Assembly: GCF_024661895.1 (NCBI RefSeq)
Contig: NZ_CP102453.1
Location: 62,001-126,000 of the forward strand
DNA from: Fundicoccus culcitae
GTDB taxonomy: Bacteria; Bacillota; Bacilli; Lactobacillales; Aerococcaceae
Direction of reading: 5' to 3'
DNA: 64,000 nt
The notes under the pieces are model-generated. The model saw only the letters and a list, made by a program, of their open reading frames with translations, did not search any database and was not told where the DNA came from. Positions 29,270-38,211 of the stretch are shown piece after piece. The number at the start of each line of letters is the position of its first letter. Position 1 is the stretch's first letter. The position numbers and the translations under genes are program-made.

Positions 29270-30496
29270 TTACTGGAAGAAATTGAAGATGCTGCGCATG
29301 AAATTAGTAATTGGGTTATCACGACGATTTTCTAATTCAACACTTTCTTCCACTTGGCTAGCTTGAGACTCTTCTTCTTCTAGAGAGGCTAATTCAGCTT
29401 CACGTTCTGCACGAGTCAAGCGCATATTTGTAGGCAAATCTTCATTTTGATACATATCGGGGTAATCTAATAAGCCGTCCAGCAAGATTTCAATTTCCCA
29501 ATAGGATGATACTTGTAAGCCATCTGCGCGGTCAAACAAACCCATTGAGACAACAATTAAATCGCGATCATTTTCATTGATTGTAGCGACAAAAGTCCGT
29601 CCTGCAGCATCTGTTAAACCTGATTTAAGACCTGTTGTTCCTGAACGGCCATAGGCCATCCCTGGTAATAACAAGTTACTCGTTGTAAAGACCGATTCAT
29701 AATCTGTCCCTTCCATGAAAACATATTCAACCGTAGAAGAGACATCTAGTATTTGGGGGAATTCCTCAACAATATATTGGGCAACTAAAGCCACATCAGC
29801 GGCAGATAATCTATTTTCACTATTTTCGTTAGATCCTGGCATCCACCATTCTTCGGGAATGTACATATTGGGTACGCCTGAAGTCGTGTAAAATTCAAAA
29901 TCGACTAGACCCCAATCGAGTAATTGCTCACGGATTTTCTGAACAGCCGTTTGTTCATCGCCAAATAATTCCCACATCATCGTTGATGTGGCATCGTTAC
30001 CCGATAGCATCATGATTCCGTAAATTAAATCTTCAACACTATATTCAACTCCAGCATGCAAGCCAACAGCAGAGAGTTCAGGATTGAATGATAAGTAATC
30101 TTCTATGTCTTGCGGAACGGTAACCATCGTATCTAATGAAATTGTACCGGCTTCTATTTCTTTATAAATAAGGTAGACAGCTAATATTTTAGACATTGAA
30201 GCAATTGGATAGGGTACAAAAGCTTGTTCTTCTGCAAGAATTCTATTTGTTTCTACATCCACAACTACATAAGAACGAGCATCCATGTTAGCTGCATACC
30301 AATCGAGTAATTCTTGGGGGTAGTTATCAGGTAATTCTGCATTTGGGTACTCTTCTATATCTTCTGCATCTCGTTCTAAACTAGGTGTTTTAGTAATTTC
30401 TTCGACTTGCGCCAAAGCGGTAAGTGGAGTTGAAAGAAAAACTAAAGCGGATAAGAGTAGAAAAAGATACTTAAAGAATGTTGATTTTGTTGTCAA
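29270..30496 (-). CDS. dacA: D-alanyl-D-alanine carboxypeptidase (PBP5/DacA type)
   Basis: 408 aa. Signal peptide with core YLFLLLSALVFLSTPLTALA. Serine peptidase S11 motifs: SxxK as S100-MS-K103, SxN in LSGNDAT, and the third motif as KSG (TGLKSGLTDAAG) rather than the usual KTG. The C-terminus is amphipathic (NFMRSIFNFF), suiting membrane attachment outside the cell. It trims the terminal D-Ala from stem peptides. Start is TTG at 30496, 8 nt after AGGAGG. The region ~370-395 is Glu/Ser rich. Confidence 0.9.
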   Translation of the reverse strand: MTTKSTFFKYLFLLLSALVFLSTPLTALAQVEEITKTPSLERDAEDIEEYPNAELPDNYPQELLDWYAANMDARSYVVVDVETNRILAEEQAFVPYPIASMSKILAVYLIYKEIEAGTISLDTMVTVPQDIEDYLSFNPELSAVGLHAGVEYSVEDLIYGIMMLSGNDATSTMMWELFGDEQTAVQKIREQLLDWGLVDFEFYTTSGVPNMYIPEEWWMPGSNENSENRLSAADVALVAQYIVEEFPQILDVSSTVEYVFMEGTDYESVFTTSNLLLPGMAYGRSGTTGLKSGLTDAAGRTFVATINENDRDLIVVSMGLFDRADGLQVSSYWEIEILLDGLLDYPDMYQNEDLPTNMRLTRAEREAELASLEEEESQASQVEESVELENRRDNPITNFMRSIFNFFQ

Positions 30497-30528
30497 GAGA
30501 AACGCCTCCTATTATTCATTACCTTACT

Positions 30529-30556
30529 ATTATATACAAGAAGTGGCAACTTTCAA
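30529..30556 (-). promoter_or_regulatory. Promoter of dacA
   Basis: Minus strand TTGAAA (30551-30556), 16 nt, TATAAT (30529-30534). Confidence 0.7.
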
Positions 30557-30673
30557 ATAAATGTTTAAAAATAAAAAAATCTTTAAATATATTAGTAATA
30601 AGTAATTTATATAACAATCAGCTGCTTTTGAATGTATAATAAGACCATCATGTGTTTTTGAATGGAGAATTTT

Positions 30674-31876
30674 ATGACAAAACGACTTAAACGTAACTGG
30701 CATTCAAACATGACTCAGAACACGTTAAATATGACATTTATCATAACTACCATAGCCATCCTTTTACCTTTTTATATTGGAGCGGTTGTTATGTTGATAC
30801 ACTTTGTTTACCTAGTATGGATAAATCGTAAGAGCTTAATTAATCAAATAAGGAATTTAGGATGGATTGGGTTCTTCATTTTGTATGCGGCGATTGTTTC
30901 GCTAGCCAATCGGAATTATATTGGCTTAGCTATTTCCTTGCTATTATTTTTATTTGCGATTTATTTTAGTAGTTATTTAGAACTTTTTTCAGCAAAATTA
31001 TATGTTCAACTTTTAAAAACAATTAGCATCGGTAGTTTGTTTGTTGGATTATACAATATTATTAATTATATTAAGTATGTGAGTGAAAATAATTATTCAC
31101 TTCTATACATCCTTCAAACATCTAACCCGCAATTTAGAGCAGAGGCAACTTTTTTTAATGCGAATTATTATGGTTTGTTTTGTATTTTCGCTTTATTAAT
31201 TTGTATCTATTTATGGAATTATACGCATAGTAGGAAATTACGTTTTATTTATGGGTTAACCATCATAATCAATTTTATAAGTATAATAATGACTGCATCA
31301 CGCATGTTACTACCCACCGTCGTAATTGCAACGTTTGTTTTAGTGGTATTTATTAATAAAAGACTGGCATTAACCTTTTTAGGCATAGGTATTTTAGGTG
31401 TGGTGGTAATCATTTTAAATCCATCCTTATTTCCTCGTTTCGAATCATTGGCCTATGGATTTGAAGATCGTTTAGGTTTGTGGAATACCGGTTGGAATAT
31501 CTTTTTGACGCGTCCCTTAACTGGTAGAGGACCGTTAGCCTATGTAAACTTTTATTACTTATTCATTAACGAAACGGATATTCATTCGCACCAATTGCTG
31601 ATTGATAGTTTAGCCAATTATGGTCTCTTTGGGATTTTTATATTATTTAATGCGTTGATTCCATACTTTAGAAAATTGATAGAGGCAATAAAGGAACCTT
31701 CAATACGCTTAGAAGTTGGATTGATCTTAGCTTTTATTGTAGCGGTTGTTGTGCATGGACTGGTTGATGTATCGATTTTTTGGTTGCAAACGGGTTTTGT
31801 ATTTTTAGTGGTTTGTTTATGTCCTACCGATAAAATGGAAGAAATCCATCTTTATCAATTAGAGAATCTAGCTTAG
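30674..31876 (+). CDS. O-antigen ligase/polymerase-like membrane protein
   Basis: 400 aa, about ten hydrophobic segments with a larger extracytoplasmic loop near residues 260-300 (FEDRLGLWNTGWNIF, TGRGPLAYVNFY, DIHSHQLLID), the pattern of the Wzy_C/O-antigen ligase superfamily. Members polymerise or transfer lipid-linked glycans; the substrate here is unknown and no polysaccharide genes are adjacent. ATG 30674 is 6 nt after GGAG; an upstream ATG at 30662 overlaps that site. TATAAT at 30635-30640 may be its -10. It has its own terminator. Confidence 0.7.
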   Translation: MTKRLKRNWHSNMTQNTLNMTFIITTIAILLPFYIGAVVMLIHFVYLVWINRKSLINQIRNLGWIGFFILYAAIVSLANRNYIGLAISLLLFLFAIYFSSYLELFSAKLYVQLLKTISIGSLFVGLYNIINYIKYVSENNYSLLYILQTSNPQFRAEATFFNANYYGLFCIFALLICIYLWNYTHSRKLRFIYGLTIIINFISIIMTASRMLLPTVVIATFVLVVFINKRLALTFLGIGILGVVVIILNPSLFPRFESLAYGFEDRLGLWNTGWNIFLTRPLTGRGPLAYVNFYYLFINETDIHSHQLLIDSLANYGLFGIFILFNALIPYFRKLIEAIKEPSIRLEVGLILAFIVAVVVHGLVDVSIFWLQTGFVFLVVCLCPTDKMEEIHLYQLENLA

Positions 31877-31892
31877 ATCCAGTAAAAAACAA

Positions 31893-31949
31893 AAAGAGCA
31901 CACGCTTATAGTAGTTCCTTTTTCATAATATAAGCGTGTGTTCGTTTTT
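31893..31949. terminator. Terminator with 18-nt loop
   Basis: CACACGCTTATA (31899-31910) pairs perfectly with TATAAGCGTGTG (31929-31940), extended by a few pairs, with T run on one side and A run on the other. Confidence 0.8.
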
Positions 31950-31995
31950 GGAAAGTTCTATAGGATTGTTATTTAGTCTCAAATAAAAAGCCAAA

Positions 31996-32853
31996 TTATT
32001 TTTGAATGAGGATATTTGTTAAGCCGGAATTATCTTTAAAGCTTAGATGCTTGTCATTGATGCTATAATAGATGTCTTGTGCGGCTAATTGTTCTGTAAT
32101 ATAAGCAATGTCTTCTGCAGAGGCCGTCCACACTAAAGCTCTTAAACCTTGTTGATTTTCTTCAGGAGCAGGTAAGTTTTTCCCTTGCCATATATTAGCG
32201 CCTAAATGATGATGGTAATCGCCACTAGCCATAAAGATGGCTTGATTGCCATAAGGATATTTAAAACCTAAACCTAAAGTGGTCAAGTAGAATTGCAAGG
32301 TTTCAGCCGTATCACCAACGTGTAAATGAATATGGCCCATCGTTGTCCCGTTAGGGATACCTTCAAAATGCTGGCTGGCATTTGCTAAAACATCATCAGC
32401 ATCCATAGCTTCAGTAATACCAGCGATAAAGCCATCTTCACGGATATCCCATTCCGATTTGTCATTATCGGCATAAATTTCAATCCCGTTTCCTTCAGGA
32501 TCGGTTAAATAAAGAGCGTTACTATAGCCATGATTTGATGCACCATCTAGATTAACTTGCTTTTTCACTAAGTGTAATAGTATAGTTCCTAAATCAGCTT
32601 TGGTAGGTAATAATAAAGCCATGTGATAAAGACCAGTCGTACGTTTAGTTTTCTTAATTGTGGTCGGGAATATTTCAACAAGGACGGTTTGATCAGGTGT
32701 TCCTAAAGCGTAATAGCCATCTTTATGATCAATTAAACTTAAACCAATCATCTCTTGATAAAATTGTGCTAAAGTAGTACTATCTATGGCATTTAATTGA
32801 ATACCTGACGTGACTATCGATGTTTTTGATTGTGTTAATGGATTAGGTGTCAT
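31996..32853 (-). CDS. VOC family protein (catechol 2,3-dioxygenase-like)
   Basis: 285 aa with two vicinal-oxygen-chelate modules: N-terminal (LNAIDSTTLAQFYQEMIGL, ~20-130) and C-terminal (HIHLHVGDTAETLQFYLTTL, ~170-280). Candidate metal ligands are the His in HLHV and the His cluster in GDYHHHLG. Resembles B. subtilis CatE-type ring-cleaving or glyoxalase-like proteins induced by catechols and quinones; the substrate is not shown by sequence. It has its own promoter. Confidence 0.8.
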   Translation of the reverse strand: MTPNPLTQSKTSIVTSGIQLNAIDSTTLAQFYQEMIGLSLIDHKDGYYALGTPDQTVLVEIFPTTIKKTKRTTGLYHMALLLPTKADLGTILLHLVKKQVNLDGASNHGYSNALYLTDPEGNGIEIYADNDKSEWDIREDGFIAGITEAMDADDVLANASQHFEGIPNGTTMGHIHLHVGDTAETLQFYLTTLGLGFKYPYGNQAIFMASGDYHHHLGANIWQGKNLPAPEENQQGLRALVWTASAEDIAYITEQLAAQDIYYSINDKHLSFKDNSGLTNILIQK

Positions 32854-32888
32854 ATATAAGTCTCCTTTTTATTCAAATGAACATTATA

Positions 32889-32917
32889 ATGATATCCAAA
32901 TCATGCATTCCTGTCAA
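32889..32917 (-). promoter_or_regulatory. Promoter of the VOC gene
   Basis: Minus strand TTGACA (32912-32917), 17 nt, TATCAT (32889-32894). Confidence 0.65.
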
Positions 32918-33010
32918 TCATTTTTTACAAAATTATCATGGCTTTAATTCATCAACAGCTCTAAAAGTGTAACTAATAGAAAATGAATACACACCTTATT
33001 TGAGTTTTAC

Positions 33011-33039
33011 TTGCAGTTTATATTTATTTGTGGTATTAT
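33011..33039 (+). promoter_or_regulatory. Promoter of infC-rpmI-rplT
   Basis: TTGCAG (33011-33016), 17 nt, TATTAT (33034-33039), giving a leader of about 185 nt. The remainder of 32918-33010 shows nothing recognised. Confidence 0.7.
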
Positions 33040-33045
33040 ATAAAA

Positions 33046-33218
33046 GTTGAGAAAACAAGTAGAAACAAGTCGTTTCTCGCCACTTGTTAGGCAAGTAGGC
33101 AAATAAAGAAGATAAGCAAGTTAAGTAACTTGTTTGTTTCTTTGTGACTAAACGACTAGTTTTATAAACTAGTCGTTTTTTTATACAACTAATCTACGAA
33201 AACTCTCAAACATTATAT
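33046..33218 (+). ncRNA. infC-rpmI-rplT leader with attenuator (L20-leader type)
   Basis: The leader ends in an intrinsic terminator, palindrome CGACTAGTTTA/TAAACTAGTCG (33153-33174) plus T7, 50 nt before infC. An upstream segment AGTCGTTT (33068-33075) is complementary to AAACGACT (33150-33157), the terminator's 5' arm, so an antiterminator fold is possible. Several AAACAAGT/ACTTGTTT repeats (for example 33063-33070 and 33128-33135) add further alternative pairing. In Bacillus, ribosomal protein L20 represses this operon through such a leader. Confidence 0.75.
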
Positions 33219-33232
33219 GGAGGTGGAAAGTT

Positions 33233-33748
33233 ATCGTTAAAGAGCTTATTATTAACGAGGACATTCGTGCAAAAGAATTACGTCTAATTGGTGATAACGG
33301 AGAACAAATTGGCGTAAAATCACTTGAAGATGCATTAACACTTGCTGAATCATTTGGGTTAGATCTAGTACTTGTTTCACCACAAGCCAAACCACCAGTT
33401 GCAAGAATTATGGACTATGGTAAATATCGTTTTGAAATGCAAAAGAAAGAAAAAGAACAACGTAAAAATCAGAAAATCGTTTCTGTTAAAGAAGTACGTT
33501 TAAGTCCTTCCATTGAAGAACATGATTATCAAACAAAATTACGTCAAGCAATCAAATTCTTAGAAAATGGCGACAAAGTTAAAGCGAGCATTCGTTTTCG
33601 CGGTCGGGCTATAACGCATAAAGAATTAGGTCGTGAAGTACTTGAAGATTTTATTGCAGATACAAAAGATTACTCAGTGGTTGAATCTCATCCAAAAATG
33701 GAAGGTCGTAGTATGTTTATCATACTAGCCCCATTGAAAAGTGAGTAA
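33233..33748 (+). CDS. infC: Translation initiation factor IF-3 with ATC start
   Basis: 171 aa from ATC 33233, 9 nt after GGAGG (33219-33223). The reading frame from here gives [19 protein letters not shown], the normal IF-3 N-terminus; the first ATG in frame (33410) would delete the N-terminal domain. The C-terminal domain ([31 protein letters not shown]) is complete. infC is known for AUU-type start codons that IF-3 itself discriminates against, giving autocontrol. IF-3 keeps 30S subunits free and checks the start codon. First gene of the operon. Confidence 0.93.
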   Translation: MVKELIINEDIRAKELRLIGDNGEQIGVKSLEDALTLAESFGLDLVLVSPQAKPPVARIMDYGKYRFEMQKKEKEQRKNQKIVSVKEVRLSPSIEEHDYQTKLRQAIKFLENGDKVKASIRFRGRAITHKELGREVLEDFIADTKDYSVVESHPKMEGRSMFIILAPLKSE

Positions 33749-33776
33749 CATACTTAATTTTTAGGAGGAATTGTCA

Positions 33777-33974
33777 ATGCCAAAACAAAAAACACACCGC
33801 GGTTTAGCTAAACGCGTTAAGAAAACAGGATCAGGTAAGTTAAAACGTGCTAGAGCATTTACTAGCCACCGTTTTCACGGCAAAACGAAAAAACAACGTC
33901 GTCAATTGCGTAAAGCAAGCTTAGTTTCTGCTGGTGATTACAAACGCATTAAACAACAAATTTCATCATTATAA
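33777..33974 (+). CDS. rpmI: 50S ribosomal protein L35
   Basis: 65 aa, begins [18 protein letters not shown], strongly basic, as in all L35 proteins. ATG 33777 after AGGAGG; a TTG two codons upstream is nearer the SD and unlikely. Lies between infC and rplT. Confidence 0.96.
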   Translation: MPKQKTHRGLAKRVKKTGSGKLKRARAFTSHRFHGKTKKQRRQLRKASLVSAGDYKRIKQQISSL

Positions 33975-33999
33975 GATACAATACGAGGAGGATTAAATT

Positions 34000-34356
34000 A
34001 TGGCACGTGTTAAAGGTGGATACGTTACACGCCAACGTCGTAAACGTACATTAAAATTAGCAAAAGGGTACTACGGAGCAAAATCAAAACTTTATAAAAC
34101 AGCTAAGCAACAAGTGATGAAATCATATACTTATGCTTACCGTGATCGTCGTCAAACGAAACGTAATTTCCGTCGTTTATGGATTACACGTATCAATGCA
34201 GCGGCAAGAATGAATGGTTTAAGCTATTCTGTATTAATGAATGGTTTAAATAAAGCTGGAATTGAAATTAATCGTAAAATGTTAGCTGATTTAGCTGTTA
34301 ATGATGAAGTAGCGTTTAGCGCACTCGTTGAACAAGCAAAAGAAGCATTAGCATAA
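34000..34356 (+). CDS. rplT: 50S ribosomal protein L20
   Basis: 118 aa, begins [20 protein letters not shown], typical L20. It binds 23S rRNA early in assembly and in Bacillus represses its own operon by binding the leader. ATG after GAGGAGG. A terminator follows. Confidence 0.97.
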   Translation: MARVKGGYVTRQRRKRTLKLAKGYYGAKSKLYKTAKQQVMKSYTYAYRDRRQTKRNFRRLWITRINAAARMNGLSYSVLMNGLNKAGIEINRKMLADLAVNDEVAFSALVEQAKEALA

Positions 34357-34368
34357 TTTATTACATGT

Positions 34369-34433
34369 AACGTAGTTTTATATTGAGTCTATTTTCCGAA
34401 ATAGATCTAACTATAAAACTACGCTCTTTTTTT
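34369..34433 (+). terminator. Terminator after rplT
   Basis: Outer stem CGTAGTTTTATA (34371-34382) with TATAAAACTACG (34412-34423), inner stem TCTATTT/AAATAGA, then a run of nine or more T. Confidence 0.85.
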
Positions 34434-34540
34434 TTGAATTTTTTTGATTTTCACTATGATATTCATACAAATTGACTTTTTACTATGAAAATTGGTATCG
34501 TTGTAGAGTATTTATACATTATTCTAAGGAGGCTTACAAA

Positions 34541-36274
34541 ATGGTATATATTTGGCGCTATATCAAAAAATATCCTAAACTTTTAACCATGGATGTCATC
34601 GGTGGTTTTTTCTTCGTGCTAGTAAACTTGGGATTACCGACTGTTTTTGCCTTAATGATTGACCGGGCAATTATTCCTGGGGATGTCGATGCACTTTATT
34701 TCTGGAGTGTCATCATGCTAGTTGTCATTATCGCTGGCTTACTTGGAAGACTTGTATTGTCTTATGCTTCAAGTAAATTAACCACGCGAATGATTCGTGA
34801 TATGCGAAATGATTTATATAAGAAAACACAACTGTTTTCGCATCAAGAATATGAGAAAATTGGTGTCTCTTCTTTGGTTACACGCATCACTAATGACGCA
34901 TTTGTATTAATGCAATTTGCCGAAATGATGTTAAGAATGGGTGTAAATACGCCGCTAATGTTCATCGGTAGTGTCGTCATGATTATTATTACAAGTCCGT
35001 CATTGGCTTGGTTTATGATTGCCGCCTTACCGCTTTTAACGATGGCTATTTATGTCATTGCTAAGAAATCGAAACCATTATCTGAAAAACAGCAGGAATC
35101 ACTCGATAAGTTAAATCAGTATGCACGTGAAAACTTAACCGGTTTACGTGTGATTCGAGCCTTTGCGCGCGAATCTTATCAGGAAGAGAAATTTACTCAA
35201 GAAACAAATACATACATGGAAACATCAAGTAAACTCTTCAAATTAATGGGGACCGCCATGCCTATCTTTACCCATATTTTAATTTGGATGAGTGTGTTGA
35301 TTATTTGGTTTTCTTTAGGGGAAATTGAAGTTGGTTCATTAGCTGTAGGTAACTTGGTGGCTTTTATTGAATATGTCTTTCATGCCTTATATTCATTTAT
35401 GATGTTTGCTAACTTATTTATGATGTATCCAAGAATGGCTGTTTCGGCTAAACGACTGCAAGAGATAGATGAGATGCCAATTTCAATCGATCCCAATCTG
35501 GATGGTATCACGCAAAGCCAAACACGAGGTTATTTAGAATTTAAGAATGTTACCTTTGCTTATCCAGGTGAAACAGAGAACCCAGTCTTACATAATATTA
35601 GTTTTAAATCTAAACCGGGTGAAATCATTGCATTTATAGGAAGTACAGGCAGTGGGAAATCGACTTTAGTTCAATTAATTCCGCGCTTTTTCGATGTGAC
35701 ATTGGGAAGTATTTTAGTTGATGGCGTTGATGTTCGTGACTACAATATTAAGGCTCTTCGGAAGAAAATTGGCTTTATTCCCCAAAAGGCTTTACTTTTT
35801 ACAGGAACGATTGGCGAAAATTTACGTTATGGTAAATATCATGCCACTGAAAAAGAAATTGAACGTGCTACCGATGTGGCACAAGCAAAAGACTTTGTCC
35901 ATAAAACACAAGAAAAATATCATGCCTTTTTAGCTGAAGGTGGTAGTAATTTATCAGGTGGACAAAAACAACGCTTATCTATTGCTAGAGCCCTAGTTAG
36001 AACACCTGATATTTATGTATTTGATGATAGTTTTTCTGCATTGGATTATCGAACGGATGCAGAATTACGACGTCGTTTAAAGGAAGTCACGCAGGAATCG
36101 ACGACGGTTATTGTCGCCCAAAGAGTTAGTTCAATTATGAATGCCGACCAAATAATCGTTTTAAATGAAGGTGAAATTGTTGGACGAGGCACACATGATG
36201 AATTAATGAAAAGCAATGATATTTATAGAGATATTGCTGAATCACAACTTAAAAATGTGTCGTTAGAAGGTTAG
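34541..36274 (+). CDS. Heterodimeric ABC exporter, subunit with degenerate ATP site
   Basis: 577 aa from ATG 34541 (after AAGGAGG); six-helix membrane domain (~1-310), then ATPase domain. Walker A GSTGSGKST, signature LSGGQKQR. Walker B ends FDDSF, with Asp instead of the catalytic Glu, and the switch His is replaced by Gln (VIVAQRVSS). It is paired with the next gene, 10 nt downstream, which has the complementary changes. Exporters of this type move drugs, lipids or peptides; the substrate is unknown. Confidence 0.9.
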   Translation: MVYIWRYIKKYPKLLTMDVIGGFFFVLVNLGLPTVFALMIDRAIIPGDVDALYFWSVIMLVVIIAGLLGRLVLSYASSKLTTRMIRDMRNDLYKKTQLFSHQEYEKIGVSSLVTRITNDAFVLMQFAEMMLRMGVNTPLMFIGSVVMIIITSPSLAWFMIAALPLLTMAIYVIAKKSKPLSEKQQESLDKLNQYARENLTGLRVIRAFARESYQEEKFTQETNTYMETSSKLFKLMGTAMPIFTHILIWMSVLIIWFSLGEIEVGSLAVGNLVAFIEYVFHALYSFMMFANLFMMYPRMAVSAKRLQEIDEMPISIDPNLDGITQSQTRGYLEFKNVTFAYPGETENPVLHNISFKSKPGEIIAFIGSTGSGKSTLVQLIPRFFDVTLGSILVDGVDVRDYNIKALRKKIGFIPQKALLFTGTIGENLRYGKYHATEKEIERATDVAQAKDFVHKTQEKYHAFLAEGGSNLSGGQKQRLSIARALVRTPDIYVFDDSFSALDYRTDAELRRRLKEVTQESTTVIVAQRVSSIMNADQIIVLNEGEIVGRGTHDELMKSNDIYRDIAESQLKNVSLEG

Positions 36275-36284
36275 GAGGCTAAGC

Positions 36285-38051
36285 ATGAATTCAAATAATG
36301 GACTTATTAGTAAAGTTTGGCATTACATGAAACCATACCAAATGCCATTGTACATTTCAATCTTTTTAACACTCGTTCAGGTAATCACCAGTGTTGTCGA
36401 ACCTTTTGTTTTAGGGCTTGTGATTACTGAATTAACCAATAATGTCATTGCAATAGCCCAAGGTGTTCCAGGGGCTGGGATTAATTATTCATATATTTTT
36501 AATATTTTAGTTATTTATCTTATCCGTGGTTGGGCTAATCAACTATCGACATATGGGGCTAATTATTATATTACCGAAGCTGTGCAACAAATGATAAGGG
36601 ATTTAAGAGTTGATATTATTCGTAAAATTAATCGGTTGCCAATTGCTTATTTTGATCGGAATCAATTTGGAAATATCTTAAGTCGTATTACCAGTGATGT
36701 TGAGTCGGTTTCTAATGCTTTACAACAAGGGCTTTTGCAAATCGTTTATGCTATTCTTTCAATCATTTTTGTTACTGCTATGATGCTGTATCTGAATTGG
36801 CAATTAGCCCTTATTGTTATTATCAGTATGCCTGTATCGTATTATGTCGCTAGATTTATTGTCAACAAGTCCCAAAAACATTTTAAAGCACAGGCTGATG
36901 TTTTAGGTAAATTAAATGGTTTTGTTCAAGAAAATTTTACAGGTTTTAATATTATTAAGTTATATAATCGTGAAGAAAAGTCGGAAGAAGAATTTGAGTC
37001 CATAACGGATCAATTAGCCGATGTTGGTTTTAAAGCTTCTTTCTTATCATCTATGATGATGCCGATTGTCAGTGTTGTGTCACATTTAGCTTATTTAGCT
37101 GTGGCTTTGTTTGGTGGTATGTTAGTTATCGCTGGGCGTTTAACGATTGGTAATTTACAAGCATTTACGCAATATGTATGGCAAGTTAACCAGCCAATTC
37201 AAACCATTACACAATTATCCGGACCTTTACAGAGTGCACGTGCAGCCATCGATCGTATTTTTGAAATACTAGATTATCCTGAAGAAGATAATGAGTATGT
37301 TACTCATCTTGAAAAAGATTTAAGTGGTCAAGTTTCATTTAATAATGTTTCATTTCAATACACTGAAGATAAGCCTTTAATTAAAAACTTCACGGTTGAT
37401 GTACAACCGGGAGAAATGGTAGCCATCGTTGGGCCAACAGGTGCCGGGAAAACGACTATTATTAATTTGCTGATGCGCTTTTATGATGTCGTAGAAGGGT
37501 CGATTAAGGTCGACGGGATAGATATTCGTGACTTACCCCGTCAAGAGTATCGTAGTCAATTTGGGATGGTCTTACAAGATGCCTGGCTATATGAAGGGGA
37601 GATTAAGGAAAATCTTCGCTTTGGTAACTTGAATGCGACGGATGAAGAGGTGGTTGAAGCAGCCAAAGCCGCAAATGTGGATCATTTTATCCGGACCTTA
37701 CCTGGAGGCTATAATATGCGTATTAATCAAGAATCAAGTAACATATCGTTGGGACAAAAACAACTGTTAACCATTGCTAGAGCTTTATTAGCTGATCCTA
37801 AAATACTGATTCTTGATGAAGCCACGAGTTCTGTCGATACGCGACTTGAAATATTAATTCAAAAAGCCATGAATAGACTGATGCAAGGGCGTACCAGTTT
37901 TGTCATTGCACACCGCTTGTCAACGATTCGCGAAGCAGATAAAATATTGGTGATGAATGAGGGTCAAATTATCGAACAAGGAACTCATGAATCACTATTA
38001 GCAGATAAAGGTTTTTATTACGATCTGTATCAATCGCAATTTTCAAACTAA
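36285..38051 (+). CDS. Heterodimeric ABC exporter, catalytic subunit
   Basis: 588 aa; membrane domain with a ~40-residue insertion after the first helix (VLGLVITELTNNV to NYSYIF), ATPase domain from ~345. Walker A GPTGAGKTT, Walker B ILILDEATSSVD with intact Glu, switch His intact (VIAHRLSTI). The signature is ISLGQKQ rather than LSGGQ. With the partner's consensus signature it forms the working ATP site; its own altered signature faces the partner's degenerate Walker B. Confidence 0.9.
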   Translation: MNSNNGLISKVWHYMKPYQMPLYISIFLTLVQVITSVVEPFVLGLVITELTNNVIAIAQGVPGAGINYSYIFNILVIYLIRGWANQLSTYGANYYITEAVQQMIRDLRVDIIRKINRLPIAYFDRNQFGNILSRITSDVESVSNALQQGLLQIVYAILSIIFVTAMMLYLNWQLALIVIISMPVSYYVARFIVNKSQKHFKAQADVLGKLNGFVQENFTGFNIIKLYNREEKSEEEFESITDQLADVGFKASFLSSMMMPIVSVVSHLAYLAVALFGGMLVIAGRLTIGNLQAFTQYVWQVNQPIQTITQLSGPLQSARAAIDRIFEILDYPEEDNEYVTHLEKDLSGQVSFNNVSFQYTEDKPLIKNFTVDVQPGEMVAIVGPTGAGKTTIINLLMRFYDVVEGSIKVDGIDIRDLPRQEYRSQFGMVLQDAWLYEGEIKENLRFGNLNATDEEVVEAAKAANVDHFIRTLPGGYNMRINQESSNISLGQKQLLTIARALLADPKILILDEATSSVDTRLEILIQKAMNRLMQGRTSFVIAHRLSTIREADKILVMNEGQIIEQGTHESLLADKGFYYDLYQSQFSN

Positions 38052-38075
38052 TTCACAATTAAATATCACTGATTT

Positions 38076-38127
38076 AGAATATTCTCAGAAAGCTGTTTAA
38101 AACTTAACTGAGAATATTCTTTTTCTT
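38076..38127 (+). terminator. Terminator after the ABC exporter
   Basis: AGAATATTCTCAG (38076-38088) pairs perfectly with CTGAGAATATTCT (38108-38120) across a 19-nt loop, then TTTTCTTTT. Confidence 0.8.
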
Positions 38128-38140
38128 TTATCAGATATAG

Positions 38141-38169
38141 TTGTTAATTTTTATGGATTAGCTTATGAT
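38141..38169 (+). promoter_or_regulatory. Promoter of pheA-tyrA
   Basis: TTGTTA (38141-38146), 17 nt, TATGAT (38164-38169). Confidence 0.65.
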
Positions 38170-38211
38170 AAATAGCATATGTAAAATGATCTTGATAGGA
38201 AGAGTGGAAAT

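Noticed and set aside
33410-33748. ATG-started short form of infC
   Set aside because: Lacks the N-terminal IF-3 domain, which is encoded upstream in the same frame behind a strong SD.
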